Source of the DNA: Bog-473 sp963726135
Lineage (GTDB): Bacteria > Actinomycetota > Acidimicrobiia > Acidimicrobiales > RAAP-2
Direction: 5' to 3'
DNA length: 64,000 nucleotides
Assembly: GCA_963726135.1 (NCBI GenBank)
Contig: CAVSBE010000001.1
Location: forward strand, 496,001-560,000
Each line of letters begins with the position of its first letter. Within the stretch, counting starts at the first letter, position 1. Both the position numbers and the translations under genes were made by a program. Positions 10,060 to 18,890 of the stretch are shown here, piece after piece. The notes under the pieces are model-generated. The model had not been told where the DNA came from. It searched no databases and saw only the letters and a list, made by a program, of their open reading frames with translations.

Positions 10060-10939
10060 CCTCGCCGTAGAGCGCCAGGAACAGCTCCTCGAGCGACGGC
10101 TCGCGGCTCAGCAACTCACTGACCTCTGAGGTCGCCAGCACCTTGAGCAGCGGTCCGATCGAACCCCGTATCTGGAGGCGCACCACACGCCCGTCGGGGT
10201 GCAACGAGATCACGCCCGGGACGCCGGCGAGATCAGGGACAGGCCCGTCGAAGCTCGCTTCGACGGTGAGTGCGGAGAGGTGGCGCATGCTGGCCAGCGT
10301 CCCCAACTCCACCAGGCGACCGTTCCGCAAAATGCCCACCTGGTCGCACAGGGCCTCGACCTCACTCAAGATGTGCGAGGACAAGAGCACCGTTTGGCCG
10401 CGCTCCTTGGCGTGCGTGACGCAGCGACGAAACTGTTGCTCCATGAGCGGGTCCAGCCCGGCGGTTGGTTCGTCGAGAAGGAGAAGGTCAGCCCGGCTCA
10501 TGAGGGCGGCGATCAGGAGCACCTTCTGCCGGTTCCCTTTGGAGTAGGCCCGGATCTTCCTCGAGGGATCGAGCTCGAAGCGGTCGATCAGCTCGTCTCG
10601 GTAGGCATCATCGACGCGTCCCTGCACCCGACCCAGCAGGTGCAGCGCTTCGGCGCCGGTCAACGCGGGCCAGAGGTTCGACTCTCCCGGCACGTAAGCA
10701 AGGCGTCGATGGACCGCGACGGACCGTTGCCGGCAATCGAGCCCGAAGATCTCCGCTCGTCCCGCCGTCGGCTGCGCGAGGCCCAGCAGCAACCTGATGG
10801 TGGTCGTCTTTCCCGCACCGTTTGGGCCGAGGTATCCGACCACCTGGCCCCGGGCGATCTCGAGATCGAGACCGCTCAGTGCCTCGACGGCGCCATAACG
10901 CTTCGAGAGTCCCTCGGTGCGAATGGCGATCTCCGTCAC
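10022..10939 (-). CDS. ABC transporter ATP-binding protein
   Basis: 305 residues, intact. Walker A is GPNGAGKTTT, the Q-loop follows, the signature region reads AYSKGNRQKVLLIAAL (a degenerate LSGGQ as in DrrA-type exporters), Walker B is LLLLDEPTAGLD and the H-loop is LLSSHILSEVE. The C-terminal extension of about 90 residues is typical of DrrA/CcmA-like exporter ATPases. It overlaps the TetR gene by four bases (ATGA) and the permease by 38, forming a three-gene operon. Confidence 0.95.
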   Translation of the reverse strand: MTEIAIRTEGLSKRYGAVEALSGLDLEIARGQVVGYLGPNGAGKTTTIRLLLGLAQPTAGRAEIFGLDCRQRSVAVHRRLAYVPGESNLWPALTGAEALHLLGRVQGRVDDAYRDELIDRFELDPSRKIRAYSKGNRQKVLLIAALMSRADLLLLDEPTAGLDPLMEQQFRRCVTHAKERGQTVLLSSHILSEVEALCDQVGILRNGRLVELGTLASMRHLSALTVEASFDGPVPDLAGVPGVISLHPDGRVVRLQIRGSIGPLLKVLATSEVSELLSREPSLEELFLALYGEGDRSEGPEPGAG

Positions 10940-11625
10940 CGCCGCCGCTTCCTGCCGGCAGCACGTGGCGGGGCGGCCATCGTCGCCAGCCGTGACTGCA
11001 TCTCGTCGATGGTGGATCGAGCGTCGGCCGCTATGTCTGCCCCGAGAAGGGGGTGCGAATAGAAGTCGACCTTGGCTCGGCTCATCCGGAGATGGCCCTC
11101 CGGACCAAAGACGTCCGCACCCAGGACGCGGGACAGCTGCTCGTGCATGGCGAGCAGCCCCGTCTCCATCGCCACGAGAATCGCCGCATAGGCACGCGGG
11201 TCATCGGACTCTCCGGGGTTGTGCGCGTTCACCCAGGCCTCCGTGAGATCGACCATCTCGTCGAACATGGCCGCCGCCGACGGTGAGCCGTCGACAATGG
11301 ACCGCGCGAAGTAGCGCAGGATCAAGAGCAAGGTGGGGTGGGCCGCAGCCATGAAGCTCACGTTGGCCACCTCGCCCACCAGGACGGCCTGCTCCTTGAT
11401 CTTGACCAGCTGTTCGAGCGCGTACGCATCACACGCGGCGCGCAGGTGGTCCTTCGACCCGAAGTGGTGGCGGACGAGGCCTCCGGAGACACCGGCGGCC
11501 CTCGTGATGTCCCTGATCGTCGCGCCCTCCACACCGTGCTCGGCAATGAGACGCAGGGCGGCATCCCGGATGCGCGCCCGGGTGGTGCGGTCCTCGAAGG
11601 CCAGCTCCCCCACGACCGTCGTCAC
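10936..11625 (-). CDS. TetR-family regulator of the adjacent ABC exporter
   Basis: 229 residues from ATG at 11625. The N-terminal domain is canonical: TRARIRDAALRLIAEHGVEG, IRDITRAAGVSGGLVRHHFG, SKDHLRAACDAYAL. The C-terminal ligand domain is helical and lacks further motifs. It is first in the operon with the ATPase and permease, so a ligand probably relieves repression of the pump. Two tandem copies of an imperfect palindrome lie 10-45 bases upstream of the start and are the likely operator. Confidence 0.9.
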   Translation of the reverse strand: MTTVVGELAFEDRTTRARIRDAALRLIAEHGVEGATIRDITRAAGVSGGLVRHHFGSKDHLRAACDAYALEQLVKIKEQAVLVGEVANVSFMAAAHPTLLLILRYFARSIVDGSPSAAAMFDEMVDLTEAWVNAHNPGESDDPRAYAAILVAMETGLLAMHEQLSRVLGADVFGPEGHLRMSRAKVDFYSHPLLGADIAADARSTIDEMQSRLATMAAPPRAAGRKRRR

Positions 11626-11634
11626 GTCCGTTGA

Positions 11635-11670
11635 CTATACTCAGATATAGGTAGCTATACACATCTATAG
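11635..11670. promoter_or_regulatory. tandem imperfect palindromes, probable TetR operator
   Basis: CTATACTCAGATATAG (11635-11650) and CTATACACATCTATAG (11655-11670) are two copies of a 16-bp element with CTATA/TATAG arms, spaced 20 bp centre to centre, just upstream of the TetR start at 11625. Two repeats on the same helical face fit cooperative binding of two TetR dimers. The AT-rich block differs sharply from the GC-rich surroundings and probably includes the promoter. Confidence 0.7.
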
Positions 11671-11684
11671 GCAACAGATCTGTT

Positions 11685-11995
11685 GGCGGAGCCCGGCAGA
11701 CCGGCGACGTCGTCGAGCGCCGCCCGGTACAGCTCGACGAAACTTGGGCGCGGTGCCTTGGTGATCCCCAGCCCGCGATCCACGTCGATCAGTTGAGCGA
11801 AGCCCAGCTCCCTGGTGAATCGATTGGGGCCACGAACGACTCCGCGGTGAACCAAATGAGATGGTCGACGTGTTCGGGTTGCCCGCGCCGAACAGCGGTT
11901 GAAGCAACGGGTCAGTGGCACACTCGTGTAGAAGACGTCCTCCAGGCGGTGGAGCGCCTCGCCCCCACCCGCGTGCTCATGCAGCGACGGCAGGG
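11685..11995 (-). pseudogene. truncated hemoglobin (group II-like) remnant
   Basis: Three reading frames together spell a truncated globin: LHRLEDVFYTSV, then DPLLQPLFGAGNP, then EHVDHLIWFTAESF, then RFTRELGFAQLI-DVDRGLGIT and FVELYRAALDDVAGLP. This is the order of helices B to H of bacterial truncated hemoglobins. Three frame changes occur within about 150 bases and the C-terminus stops at the exporter operator. The position where family members have His before RGLGIT is Asp here. I read it as a decayed gene; heme binding would be lost. Confidence 0.65.
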
Positions 11996-12002
11996 AGCAA
12001 GA

Positions 12003-12749
12003 CTATTCGGCTAGGACGTCGCTCCGTGCGGCGATGATCGCGCTGAGTCTCGAATCGACGGCGTCTGTCGCGTGGTCGTCGGTGAAGACGTACGCTCGCT
12101 GCCGGCGGATCGCGTCAAGGACGTTGGCCGCCACTGTGGAGGGCTCGACGGTGCCGATGGGGTTCATGCCGGTCCGGATCCGGCCGGGCATCACGACGCT
12201 CACACCGACCGGCGCGCCGGCGGCTTCGAACTCGGCGCGCAGGACGTCGGACAGCCCGAGGACACCGTGCTTGGCGACGGTGTAGGGCCCAAGTCGACCG
12301 AGTGGGAGCACGGCCGCCAGGGAGGACACGTTCACGACGTGACCCTCTTCGCCCGAGTCGAGGATCCGGGGGACGAACGATCGCACGCCGTGGATCACGC
12401 CCCACAGGTTCACATCGAGCACCCGATGCCAGTCCTCGAGGGTGAGCTCCCAGCTGTTCCCTCCGTTGACGATGCCTGCATTGTTCACGGCGATGTGCAG
12501 CGCGCCGAAGCGATCGACCACATGTCGCGCCACGCCCTCGACCGCATCGGGGTCGCGCACATCGAGCTGGACGGCGTCGACGTCGACCGCGCCGTCACGG
12601 ATGGTCGATGCGGCAGCGGAGACGGCATCGCCGTCGAGGTCGGTCAGGACGACGCGTACGCCTGCTCGAACGAGCTGTTCGGTGATTGCGAACCCGATGC
12701 CGCTCGCCGCCCCTGTCACGACCGCAACGCGGCCGTCCAATCGATCCAT
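12003..12749 (-). CDS. short-chain dehydrogenase/reductase (SDR)
   Basis: 248 residues. The ATG at 12749 is preferred over a GTG at 12761 because the GGAAGG Shine-Dalgarno is too close to the GTG. Classical SDR motifs are present: TGAASGIG for NAD(P) binding, NNAG, catalytic Ser in NVSSLAAV and YTVAK. The Asp in VVLTDLDG after the second strand suggests NAD preference. The C-terminal half is intact. Substrate unknown. It runs into the globin remnant downstream. Confidence 0.92.
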   Translation of the reverse strand: MDRLDGRVAVVTGAASGIGFAITEQLVRAGVRVVLTDLDGDAVSAAASTIRDGAVDVDAVQLDVRDPDAVEGVARHVVDRFGALHIAVNNAGIVNGGNSWELTLEDWHRVLDVNLWGVIHGVRSFVPRILDSGEEGHVVNVSSLAAVLPLGRLGPYTVAKHGVLGLSDVLRAEFEAAGAPVGVSVVMPGRIRTGMNPIGTVEPSTVAANVLDAIRRQRAYVFTDDHATDAVDSRLSAIIAARSDVLAE

Positions 12750-12834
12750 CTCGATTCTCACCTTCCGAAATGTCGTCGGAGTTGTCGTCCCCGACGATCC
12801 TTGCAGGCACCGCCAGTGCCGATCGGGCGATGCT

Positions 12835-13587
12835 TCAGGCCAGACGATCCGGCCTGACGGCGAATCGGCAGAAGAGGAACCCCTCTTCCTCGAGGAGATG
12901 CACCATGGCGAGCTCCAGCGGACTCACCAGCTCCGCCCCGGCCAGCACGCGGGGGCCGTCACCCGCCACTAGGCGCGGGGAGAGCGTCAGGCACAGCTCG
13001 TCGAGCAGCCCGGCGTGGACGACGTCCGCGTTCAGGCCGGGGCCCCCCTCGAGCAGCACCGAACGGTATCCGGCACCCTGGAAATGCTCGAGGACCCGGG
13101 CCGGGTCGACACGGGCATCGCCGGCGACGACGAAGTCGGCGACCTCCTCGCCCCGCCGACGCTCCCCAGGGTTGCAGTCGACAGTGGTGAAGACGATTGG
13201 GCGCACCTCGGCCTCCGTGAAGAACGGTGAGGACCAGTCGAGGTTGCCCGAGCGGGTCACCAGTGCGATGGGGGGCACAGGAGACTGCCGTCGTCGCTCA
13301 CGCTGTTCCCGAAGGTCGGGAGCAAGAAGCGCCGGACCGTACGCCTCGGCGCGGGCGGTGCCCGCGCCGACCAGTATCACGTCGGCGAGGGATCGAAGGG
13401 CCTGGAAGACCCGCCGATCGGCTGGTCCGCCGAGCATGCCGGAGCGGCCGTTCAGGGCGATCGCACCGTCAAGGGTCGAGATCATGTTGCAGCGCACGAA
13501 CGGGCGGGCAGCTCCGACCCCGTCGGGAACGGCGTAGGCAGGGACGGGGTCGACATCCGCTTCGGGCCCGGGGAAGAGGGCTCTCAC
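12835..13587 (-). CDS. RibD C-terminal domain pyrimidine reductase family protein
   Basis: 250 residues, intact. The fold is that of dihydrofolate reductase/RibD C-terminal domain: VRCNMISTLDGAIALNGRSG at the N-terminus, ADVILVGAGTARAEAYGP, then VLLEGGPGLNADVVHAGLLD and LCLTLSPRLVAGDGPRVL. There is no deaminase half, so it is the stand-alone reductase type found in actinobacteria. It may reduce a riboflavin-pathway pyrimidine or act on another NADPH-linked substrate; context does not decide. No other rib gene is nearby. Confidence 0.85.
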   Translation of the reverse strand: MRALFPGPEADVDPVPAYAVPDGVGAARPFVRCNMISTLDGAIALNGRSGMLGGPADRRVFQALRSLADVILVGAGTARAEAYGPALLAPDLREQRERRRQSPVPPIALVTRSGNLDWSSPFFTEAEVRPIVFTTVDCNPGERRRGEEVADFVVAGDARVDPARVLEHFQGAGYRSVLLEGGPGLNADVVHAGLLDELCLTLSPRLVAGDGPRVLAGAELVSPLELAMVHLLEEEGFLFCRFAVRPDRLA

Positions 13588-13808
13588 GGGTCCGGCTCGG
13601 TCGAGGTGCGGCCCACATGGGTCATTACAGCACTCAGTCGCCGGCCCGGTTGAACCGTGCCGGATCTACCGCCGATACGCCAGCAGCAAGGATCTCGCCC
13701 ACAGTCGCGCTGCGCAGGGAGGACGGCAGGCCGTCACCCTCCGGGGGGGGCTTCCGCTGGCGTCGTCAACAGTTCTTCGTGGTTGTCATCTCCCTATGGG
13801 CGCTGGCC

Positions 13809-13935
13809 TCAAGCCGGCTCGTCACCCTTGATCGTGACTCGCCGAATGACATGGTGCTGGTCACCAAAGTCGCCGACGACCGAATGCTGAGTCGCCCGGT
13901 TGTCCCAGAACCTGTCCGTGTCGTCCTGGGTCTCA
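13809..13935 (-). pseudogene. C-terminal remnant of a TauD/TfdA-type dioxygenase
   Basis: About 42 codons ending at a TGA (13809-13811) read RFWDNRATQH, then DFGDQHHVIRRVTIKGDEP. This matches the C-terminal end of Fe(II)/2-oxoglutarate dioxygenases, including the iron-binding His in the TQH motif and the Arg that binds 2-oxoglutarate. Nothing of the upstream two thirds of such an enzyme is recognisable, so this is a remnant. Confidence 0.65.
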
Positions 13936-14241
13936 TTTGCTACTTTTCTAACCCCCCCGGGCACACGCACCAGCGTTCGATGGGTCCCTGAGCAGGAGAT
14001 CGTCCAGGGCGAAGGCAGGCCGCGAACAACTCTCGGGAACGCGGAGAGGTGGCCTCGGTCCCCTGGGGGCTCAGGGTGGTCAAGGCTGCGGCGTCCGGCA
14101 CGTCCCGAGCCCTGCCAGATTTCGGGCTCTGCGCCCGAATCCGCCCATGGCGTACCGCAGCGCGCCGGCCCGTCGATGTCGCAAGACCGGACCGGGATGC
14201 ATGGTGGACAACCAGGCCTGTCACCGAATCCGGCTGCAACT
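13936..14241. other. intergenic region without recognised gene
   Basis: About 300 bases between the dioxygenase remnant and the conserved unknown protein. A run of seven C at about 13953 is present. I recognise no domain in any frame and no RNA gene. Confidence 0.35.
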
Positions 14242-14643
14242 TCAGATGGCCCGCATCCGGTTGTTGCGGGGATCGTGAGTCACCTCGGCGAGGCGAAGCG
14301 CCTCCAACAGCGGCGGGAGATACATGCCGAAGCGGCCGCGGTAGCCCTTTCGGAGGCCGTACCAGCCTCCGACGGGGTTGTCGTCTGATCGGCCCCAAGC
14401 CTCAACCGTGCCGGGTGTGACGGCCTTCTTCTCATCGGCTGCGCCGAGCGATACCCAGTCGCCCTGCTCGAGCAGCCATTCGTGGAGGTCGTCGATCGCC
14501 TGGAGGCGATACCTGAGGGTCGTCGAACCCACTTGGCACACCAGGGCCGGCGGATCCGCATCCTGGTCCTTGTACATCGTGTACTCCGAGGTCCCGGGGG
14601 GCGTCGTGAGCACCCACGGGTCCTCCTTGGTGCCATCGACCAT
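14242..14643 (-). CDS. conserved protein of unknown function (DUF6855-like)
   Basis: 133 residues from ATG at 14643, with GGAGA about eight bases upstream. The sequence DPWVLTTPPGTSEYTMYKD, VCQVGSTTLRYRLQAIDDL, AWGRSDDNPVGGWYGLRKG and EVTHDPRNNRMRAI belongs to a conserved family of soil bacteria that I believe is DUF6855; that name is from memory. No signal or membrane segment. It lies just upstream of the sigma-factor gene's 3' end on the same strand, separated by about 60 bases. Confidence 0.75.
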   Translation of the reverse strand: MVDGTKEDPWVLTTPPGTSEYTMYKDQDADPPALVCQVGSTTLRYRLQAIDDLHEWLLEQGDWVSLGAADEKKAVTPGTVEAWGRSDDNPVGGWYGLRKGYRGRFGMYLPPLLEALRLAEVTHDPRNNRMRAI

Positions 14644-14701
14644 CAACCATCTCCTTTTCCGTGTTGCGTCACTCGACGACTCCGTGCCACGACGCCGGTC
14701 C

Positions 14702-15700
14702 TCACGATTGATCCCAGTCGAGGGTGCGAGGGAGGCCGCAGCGGGCGAGGATTCCCTTGTCACCGAACCGTGTCATGGCCGAGACCCGATCATCGGAGAG
14801 GCTCAACACCAAGAGCCCGCTGGCTCGCGAGATCGACGACGTGGGGTCGGGCAGGTAGTAGCCGAAGGCGGGCTGGTTGTTGGCCCGGGTCGGTACCAGC
14901 CGGAGTCCATGACCCCAGAATCCCCGCCCCCGGAGGAACTCGGCGATCGCCCGGGGGCCGTGGCACTCAACGGGCTCCGGTGGCATCGTGAGCTTGGCAT
15001 CGTCGGTCAGCAGCGCGATGACCTCCTCGAGGTCGCCACTCTCGAACGCTTCGACAAAACGTCTCACGACTTCGGCCTCGATCGTGGACCGCGGCAACGG
15101 CACGTACTCCGAGCCCCGGTCGGGTCGGAAACCCTCGCGGGCCCGCACGAGGGCACTGTTCACCGAGGTCGATGTGGTCCCGAGGATCTCGGCTGCCTCC
15201 GACGCGGGAAAGCCGAGCACGTCGCGCAGGACGAGCACCGCCCGCTGCTGGGCGGGCAGGTGCTGCAGCGCAGCCACGAAGGAGAGGGCGATGGACTCGC
15301 GGGCCTCGTAACGCGCTTCGGGCCCGTGGTCAACTTCGTCGATCAAGACATCCGGGTAGGGCTCGAGCCACCACGGCTCGTTCGAGCTGACGAGTCCCTC
15401 CTTCGCCAACGACTGCTCCCGCAGGAGGACGGACTGTGGGCGACGGCTCCCGTCCCGGAGGAAGTTCAGACAGCGGTTCGTCGCGATGCGGTACAACCAC
15501 GCTCGCAACGATCGGCCGTCAAAACGGTCAATTGCTCGCCAGGCCGACAAGAGAGCCTCCTGAAGTACGTCCTCGGCGTCTTGGAGCGATCCGAGGATCC
15601 GGTAACAGTGCACGAGCAGCTCGTGGCGGTGAGCCTCCACGAGCTCCTGGAAGGCATCAGCGTCACCGGCTCGGGCACGCACGACGGTGGTCTCATCCAT
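14702..15700 (-). CDS. ECF sigma factor, SigG-like, with SnoaL-type C-terminal domain
   Basis: 332 residues from ATG at 15700 (MDETTVVRARAGDADAFQEL). Region 2 is at about residues 10-80 (CYRILGSLQDAEDVLQEALL), region 4 at about 135-190 (LPAQQRAVLVLRDVLGFPAS, ILGTTSTSVNSALVRAR). A SnoaL-like domain of about 110 residues follows, with FVEAFESGDLEEVIALLTDD and AFGYYLP. This architecture is that of SigG/SigJ-type ECF factors, where the C-terminal domain replaces an anti-sigma factor in controlling activity. No anti-sigma gene is adjacent, which fits. Confidence 0.9.
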   Translation of the reverse strand: MDETTVVRARAGDADAFQELVEAHRHELLVHCYRILGSLQDAEDVLQEALLSAWRAIDRFDGRSLRAWLYRIATNRCLNFLRDGSRRPQSVLLREQSLAKEGLVSSNEPWWLEPYPDVLIDEVDHGPEARYEARESIALSFVAALQHLPAQQRAVLVLRDVLGFPASEAAEILGTTSTSVNSALVRAREGFRPDRGSEYVPLPRSTIEAEVVRRFVEAFESGDLEEVIALLTDDAKLTMPPEPVECHGPRAIAEFLRGRGFWGHGLRLVPTRANNQPAFGYYLPDPTSSISRASGLLVLSLSDDRVSAMTRFGDKGILARCGLPRTLDWDQS

Positions 15701-16026
15701 TCGGGCGTCGTCCTTTCTCGCTGTCTCACCCGTCTCAAGTAGTAACACCGTCAGCGGATCAAATTCATCGGCGAATCTCCGATACGCCGGGTGTTTTAAC
15801 CGGTGAGGGACCTGACCAGCGAGAGCGGAGACGCAGACGACCTCGGCCCACCACGAGGACGACACGGGGGTAGCCGTGACCAGCGGCTGCATTCGCACTC
15901 ATCCGCCGCAGGGAGCTGGCCGGAGCGGTCACCACGTCCATGCAGCGGGAGGCCGTCCTGATGACCGCATCCGCTGAATGACGCGACCTCGAGCAGATCA
16001 CTCGTTCATCACAAGGAGGAACACAC
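15701..16026. other. divergent intergenic region (sigma factor / SDR)
   Basis: About 325 bases between two divergent genes, presumably with both promoters. AAGGAGG lies at about 16014-16020, just before the SDR start. No other gene seen. Confidence 0.4.
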
Positions 16027-16779
16027 ATGTCCACCGCGGAACTTGCCGGCACGACGGCGATCGTGACCGGGGCCAGCCGAGGTTTCGGCCGAGCGACCGC
16101 CATCGCCCTCACCCAGAGTGGGGCCCACGTCGTCGGCGTTGCCCGAGGTGAGGAGGGGCTCGCCGAGCTGCACCGGCAGCTCGGCGCATCGTTCATACCA
16201 GTGGTCGCCGACGTGGCCGACGACTCACTCGCGGCCCAGCTGGTCTCTGCCTACCGGCCACGGACGTTGGTGCTCAACGCCGGCGCGACTCCGCCGGCCG
16301 CGCCGTTCCACGAGCACACGTGGGAGAGCTTCAGCCGGAACTGGGAAGTCGACGTCAAGCATGTGTTCCAGTTCGCCCGCGAGGCTTTGACCACTCCTCT
16401 CGATCCCGGGGCCGTGGTCGTGAGCTTCTCCAGCGGTGCGGCGATGCGGGGATCCCCCATGAGCGGTGGGTACGCGGGTGCCAAGGCGACGATCAAGTTT
16501 CTCAGCTCGTATGCCGGCGCGGAGGCCGAACGGAACTCCCAGGACATCCGTTTCGTGGCGGTCCTGCCGCAGCTGACACCGGCGACCCAACTCGGATCTA
16601 CGTACGTCGAGGTCTATGCCAAGTACGCGGGCCTCAGCACCGAGGCCTACCTGGACCAGATCGGTGAGGTGCTCTCCGCCCAAGAAGTGGCCGAGAGCGT
16701 CGTCGATCTCGTCAGCGATGACCGTTACGGCGCGCCGGCGTACCTGCTGACCGCAGGTGGGCTCAGCCCACTGGACTAG
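16027..16779 (+). CDS. short-chain dehydrogenase/reductase (SDR)
   Basis: 250 residues from ATG at 16027, preceded by a strong AAGGAGG. Motifs: IVTGASRGFGRATAIAL, LNAGATPP, a Ser at VVSFSSGAAM and YAGAKATIKF, so the catalytic Ser-Tyr-Lys set is present. The C-terminus LLTAGGLSPLD is short. It is divergent from the ECF sigma factor, which makes it a candidate target of that sigma factor. Substrate unknown. Confidence 0.9.
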   Translation: MSTAELAGTTAIVTGASRGFGRATAIALTQSGAHVVGVARGEEGLAELHRQLGASFIPVVADVADDSLAAQLVSAYRPRTLVLNAGATPPAAPFHEHTWESFSRNWEVDVKHVFQFAREALTTPLDPGAVVVSFSSGAAMRGSPMSGGYAGAKATIKFLSSYAGAEAERNSQDIRFVAVLPQLTPATQLGSTYVEVYAKYAGLSTEAYLDQIGEVLSAQEVAESVVDLVSDDRYGAPAYLLTAGGLSPLD

Positions 16780-16797
16780 GACGTGGTCACGCCGGGG

Positions 16798-18243
16798 TTA
16801 TGTGACGGCCAGCACCGGTCCCTGGACTGGCGACTCCGCCATTCTGGGGCGACCGTTGACGAGCACTGCGCTGACCAGAGCCGCGAGCACGAGCAGGCCG
16901 GCGCCGAGTGCGAACGCCACCGAGTACCCATGGACCAGGCCTTCGGGTAGGAACAGCCGACCGTGCACCGCCACGTAGTCGGCGGTGGCCGTCGCTGCCA
17001 CAGTGTTCAGCAATGCAGTGCCGAGGGATCCACCGATCTGCTGCGTGGTGTTCACAAGGGCGCTTGCGACCCCGGAATCCTTGTCATCCACGTTGGTCAA
17101 GGCCGTGCTGCTCAGTGCCGGGAAGGCGAAGCCGAGTCCCAGGCTCATGAGGAGCTCCGGCCCGAAGACGTAGGCCCAGTAGGAGGTGTGCACCCCTATC
17201 TGGGAGAGCCACGCCAGCCCGACCGCACCGACGAGGAGCCCGGCGGTCATGGGTATGCGGGGACCGATTCGGGGGACCAGCGAGGACGAGGCTGTCGCGG
17301 CGACGATGATGCCCACGGCGAAGGGCAGGAAGGCCACTCCCGCCATGAGGGCCGAGTAGTGCAGGACTCCTTGCATGTAGTAGCTGAGGAACACGAACAT
17401 CGCGAAGAGGCCAGCTCCGAGGAGGAAGGACGCGAGAAACGACCCGCCCCGGTTGCGCTCCGCCACGACACGGAGCGGGAGGAGCGGATGGCTGGACCGG
17501 GTCTCCACGACGACGAACGCGATCAGGAGGACGACCGCCGCGCTCAAGAAGCTGAGCGTCTGTGGGGACCCCCAGCCGTCCGAGCTGGCCTTGGTGAATC
17601 CGTAGACCAGGCTGACCAGGCCGGCGGTCGAGAGCAGCGCGCCCGGCAGGTCGTAGCGGGTCGTGCCGACCGCCCGACTCTCGTGAACGACCCGGCTGGC
17701 CGCTACGGCAGCGAGGAGGGCGATGGGGACGTTGACCAACAGGCACCATCGCCACGAGGCGTACTCGGTGAGTACCCCGCCGGCGAGGACGCCGATGGCA
17801 CCCCCAGCCCCTGACACTGCTCCGTACGCGCCGAACGCCTTCGCCCGCTCTCTGGGATCCGACTGGAAGGTAATGGTGAGAATGGAGAGTGCCGCGGGTG
17901 CCATGAGGGCGGCAAAGGCCCCTTGGAGTGCGCGGGCTCCGAAGAGCATGGCCTGATCCGTGGCCAGTCCACCCAGCGCCGAGGCTGCCGCGAACCCGAC
18001 CAGGCCCACGCCGAACATCCGCTTGCGACCACCAAAATCGGCAATGCGTCCACCCAGGAGCAACAACCCTCCGAACGCCACGGTGTAGGCCGTGATCACC
18101 CATTGCCGATTGGCAACCGAGATATGCAGCGCCTTTTGCGCCGAGGGTAGGGCGATAGTGACGATGGATGCGTCGAGCACAACCATGAGCTGAGCGATCA
18201 CGACCACGGCAAGAATCGACCAGCGTTGGGGATCGGGTCCCAA
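16798..18243 (-). CDS. MFS transporter, DHA2 family (14-TM drug exporter type)
   Basis: 481 residues with about fourteen hydrophobic helices. Motifs of the DHA2/EmrB-QacA family are present: VVLDASIVTIALPSAQ (motif D1), GGRIADFGGRKRMF (motif A) and GGAIGVLAGGVLTEYASWRW (motif C region). The start appears to be TTG at 18243 with GGAACG upstream; no in-frame ATG or GTG fits better. Likely proton-driven export of drugs or metabolites. Convergent with the SDR at 16.0-16.8 kb. A 13-bp direct repeat just upstream may bind its regulator. Confidence 0.9.
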   Translation of the reverse strand: MGPDPQRWSILAVVVIAQLMVVLDASIVTIALPSAQKALHISVANRQWVITAYTVAFGGLLLLGGRIADFGGRKRMFGVGLVGFAAASALGGLATDQAMLFGARALQGAFAALMAPAALSILTITFQSDPRERAKAFGAYGAVSGAGGAIGVLAGGVLTEYASWRWCLLVNVPIALLAAVAASRVVHESRAVGTTRYDLPGALLSTAGLVSLVYGFTKASSDGWGSPQTLSFLSAAVVLLIAFVVVETRSSHPLLPLRVVAERNRGGSFLASFLLGAGLFAMFVFLSYYMQGVLHYSALMAGVAFLPFAVGIIVAATASSSLVPRIGPRIPMTAGLLVGAVGLAWLSQIGVHTSYWAYVFGPELLMSLGLGFAFPALSSTALTNVDDKDSGVASALVNTTQQIGGSLGTALLNTVAATATADYVAVHGRLFLPEGLVHGYSVAFALGAGLLVLAALVSAVLVNGRPRMAESPVQGPVLAVT

Positions 18244-18264
18244 GGTCGTTCCGCCACCTACGCG

Positions 18265-18298
18265 GCAAAGTGTCGTCGCTTACTCGCAAAGTGTCGTC
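18265..18298. promoter_or_regulatory. 13-bp direct repeat, candidate operator of the MFS gene
   Basis: GCAAAGTGTCGTC occurs at 18265-18277 and again at 18286-18298, exactly 21 bp apart (two helical turns), 22-55 bases upstream of the MFS start. The spacing suits tandem binding of one regulator. No cognate regulator gene is adjacent. Confidence 0.45.
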
Positions 18299-18651
18299 CT
18301 TCACGGAGTCTCCTGGTTCACTTCGGGCCTCTCAAGACCGAGACGGGTCCAGGGAAGTTGACCACCCGGATGTCACAAAACGGGCAGCCCCAACCTTCTC
18401 TTGGTAACGCCGGCGAACCGCGCGGTATTTCCTTGCGGGCATCCCGTCGATTTCCGACGGAAACGGCATGCGAAGATCAGCGCGCCACGGGCGCACCGGA
18501 AGTCGTTCCTCAACTGGGAGAGCCCGGCCATCACCGGGGTGCACCGAGGGGTTGCATCGCCGGTTCCCACGACTGTACGGACCAGGACGACCGGACCGCT
18601 CACCGTGGACCCTCGAGTGGCGTGGTCCGGCGCCGCGACGGGGGTGCGGGG
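18299..18651. other. intergenic region without recognised gene
   Basis: About 350 bases. A 76-codon minus-strand open frame (18373-18603) has no recognisable similarity and atypical composition; I leave it uncalled. Confidence 0.3.
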
Positions 18652-18810
18652 CTATCGGGTCTCCTCGGGGACGGCGGGCTGACCGCCCACTGTACGCCGC
18701 ATGGCCGCGTGGATCACCCTCGGGGTCAGGACTCCGAGATAGCACCCGTCCCCGATGACGGGGACCCACCGGACGTCGTGCTGGAGCATCTCGCCGAACG
18801 CCCAGGTTGG
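18652..18810 (-). pseudogene. CBS-domain remnant (glycine betaine transporter ATPase type)
   Basis: About 50 codons ending at a TAG read TWAFGEMLQHDVRWVPVI, GDGCYLGVLTPRVIHAAMRR. This is the C-terminal CBS half found in OpuA/ProV-type ABC ATPases (MLRHDVRWVPVVD...YLGVLTP). No ATPase part is present upstream, so it is a fragment. Confidence 0.55.
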
Positions 18811-18890
18811 ACACGACCGCCGCGGAGCGGAGGCTTCACGCCACTACCCAATTGCGTGCTTCCGCCAAGAGCCGCGGTCAGCGTCGCGCA

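Noticed and set aside
8512..10122. Plus-strand open frame of 536 codons opposite the ABC permease
   Set aside because: Antisense shadow of a high-GC gene: composition rich in Arg/Gly/Asp, no motif, and the minus-strand frame is a clear 12-helix permease.
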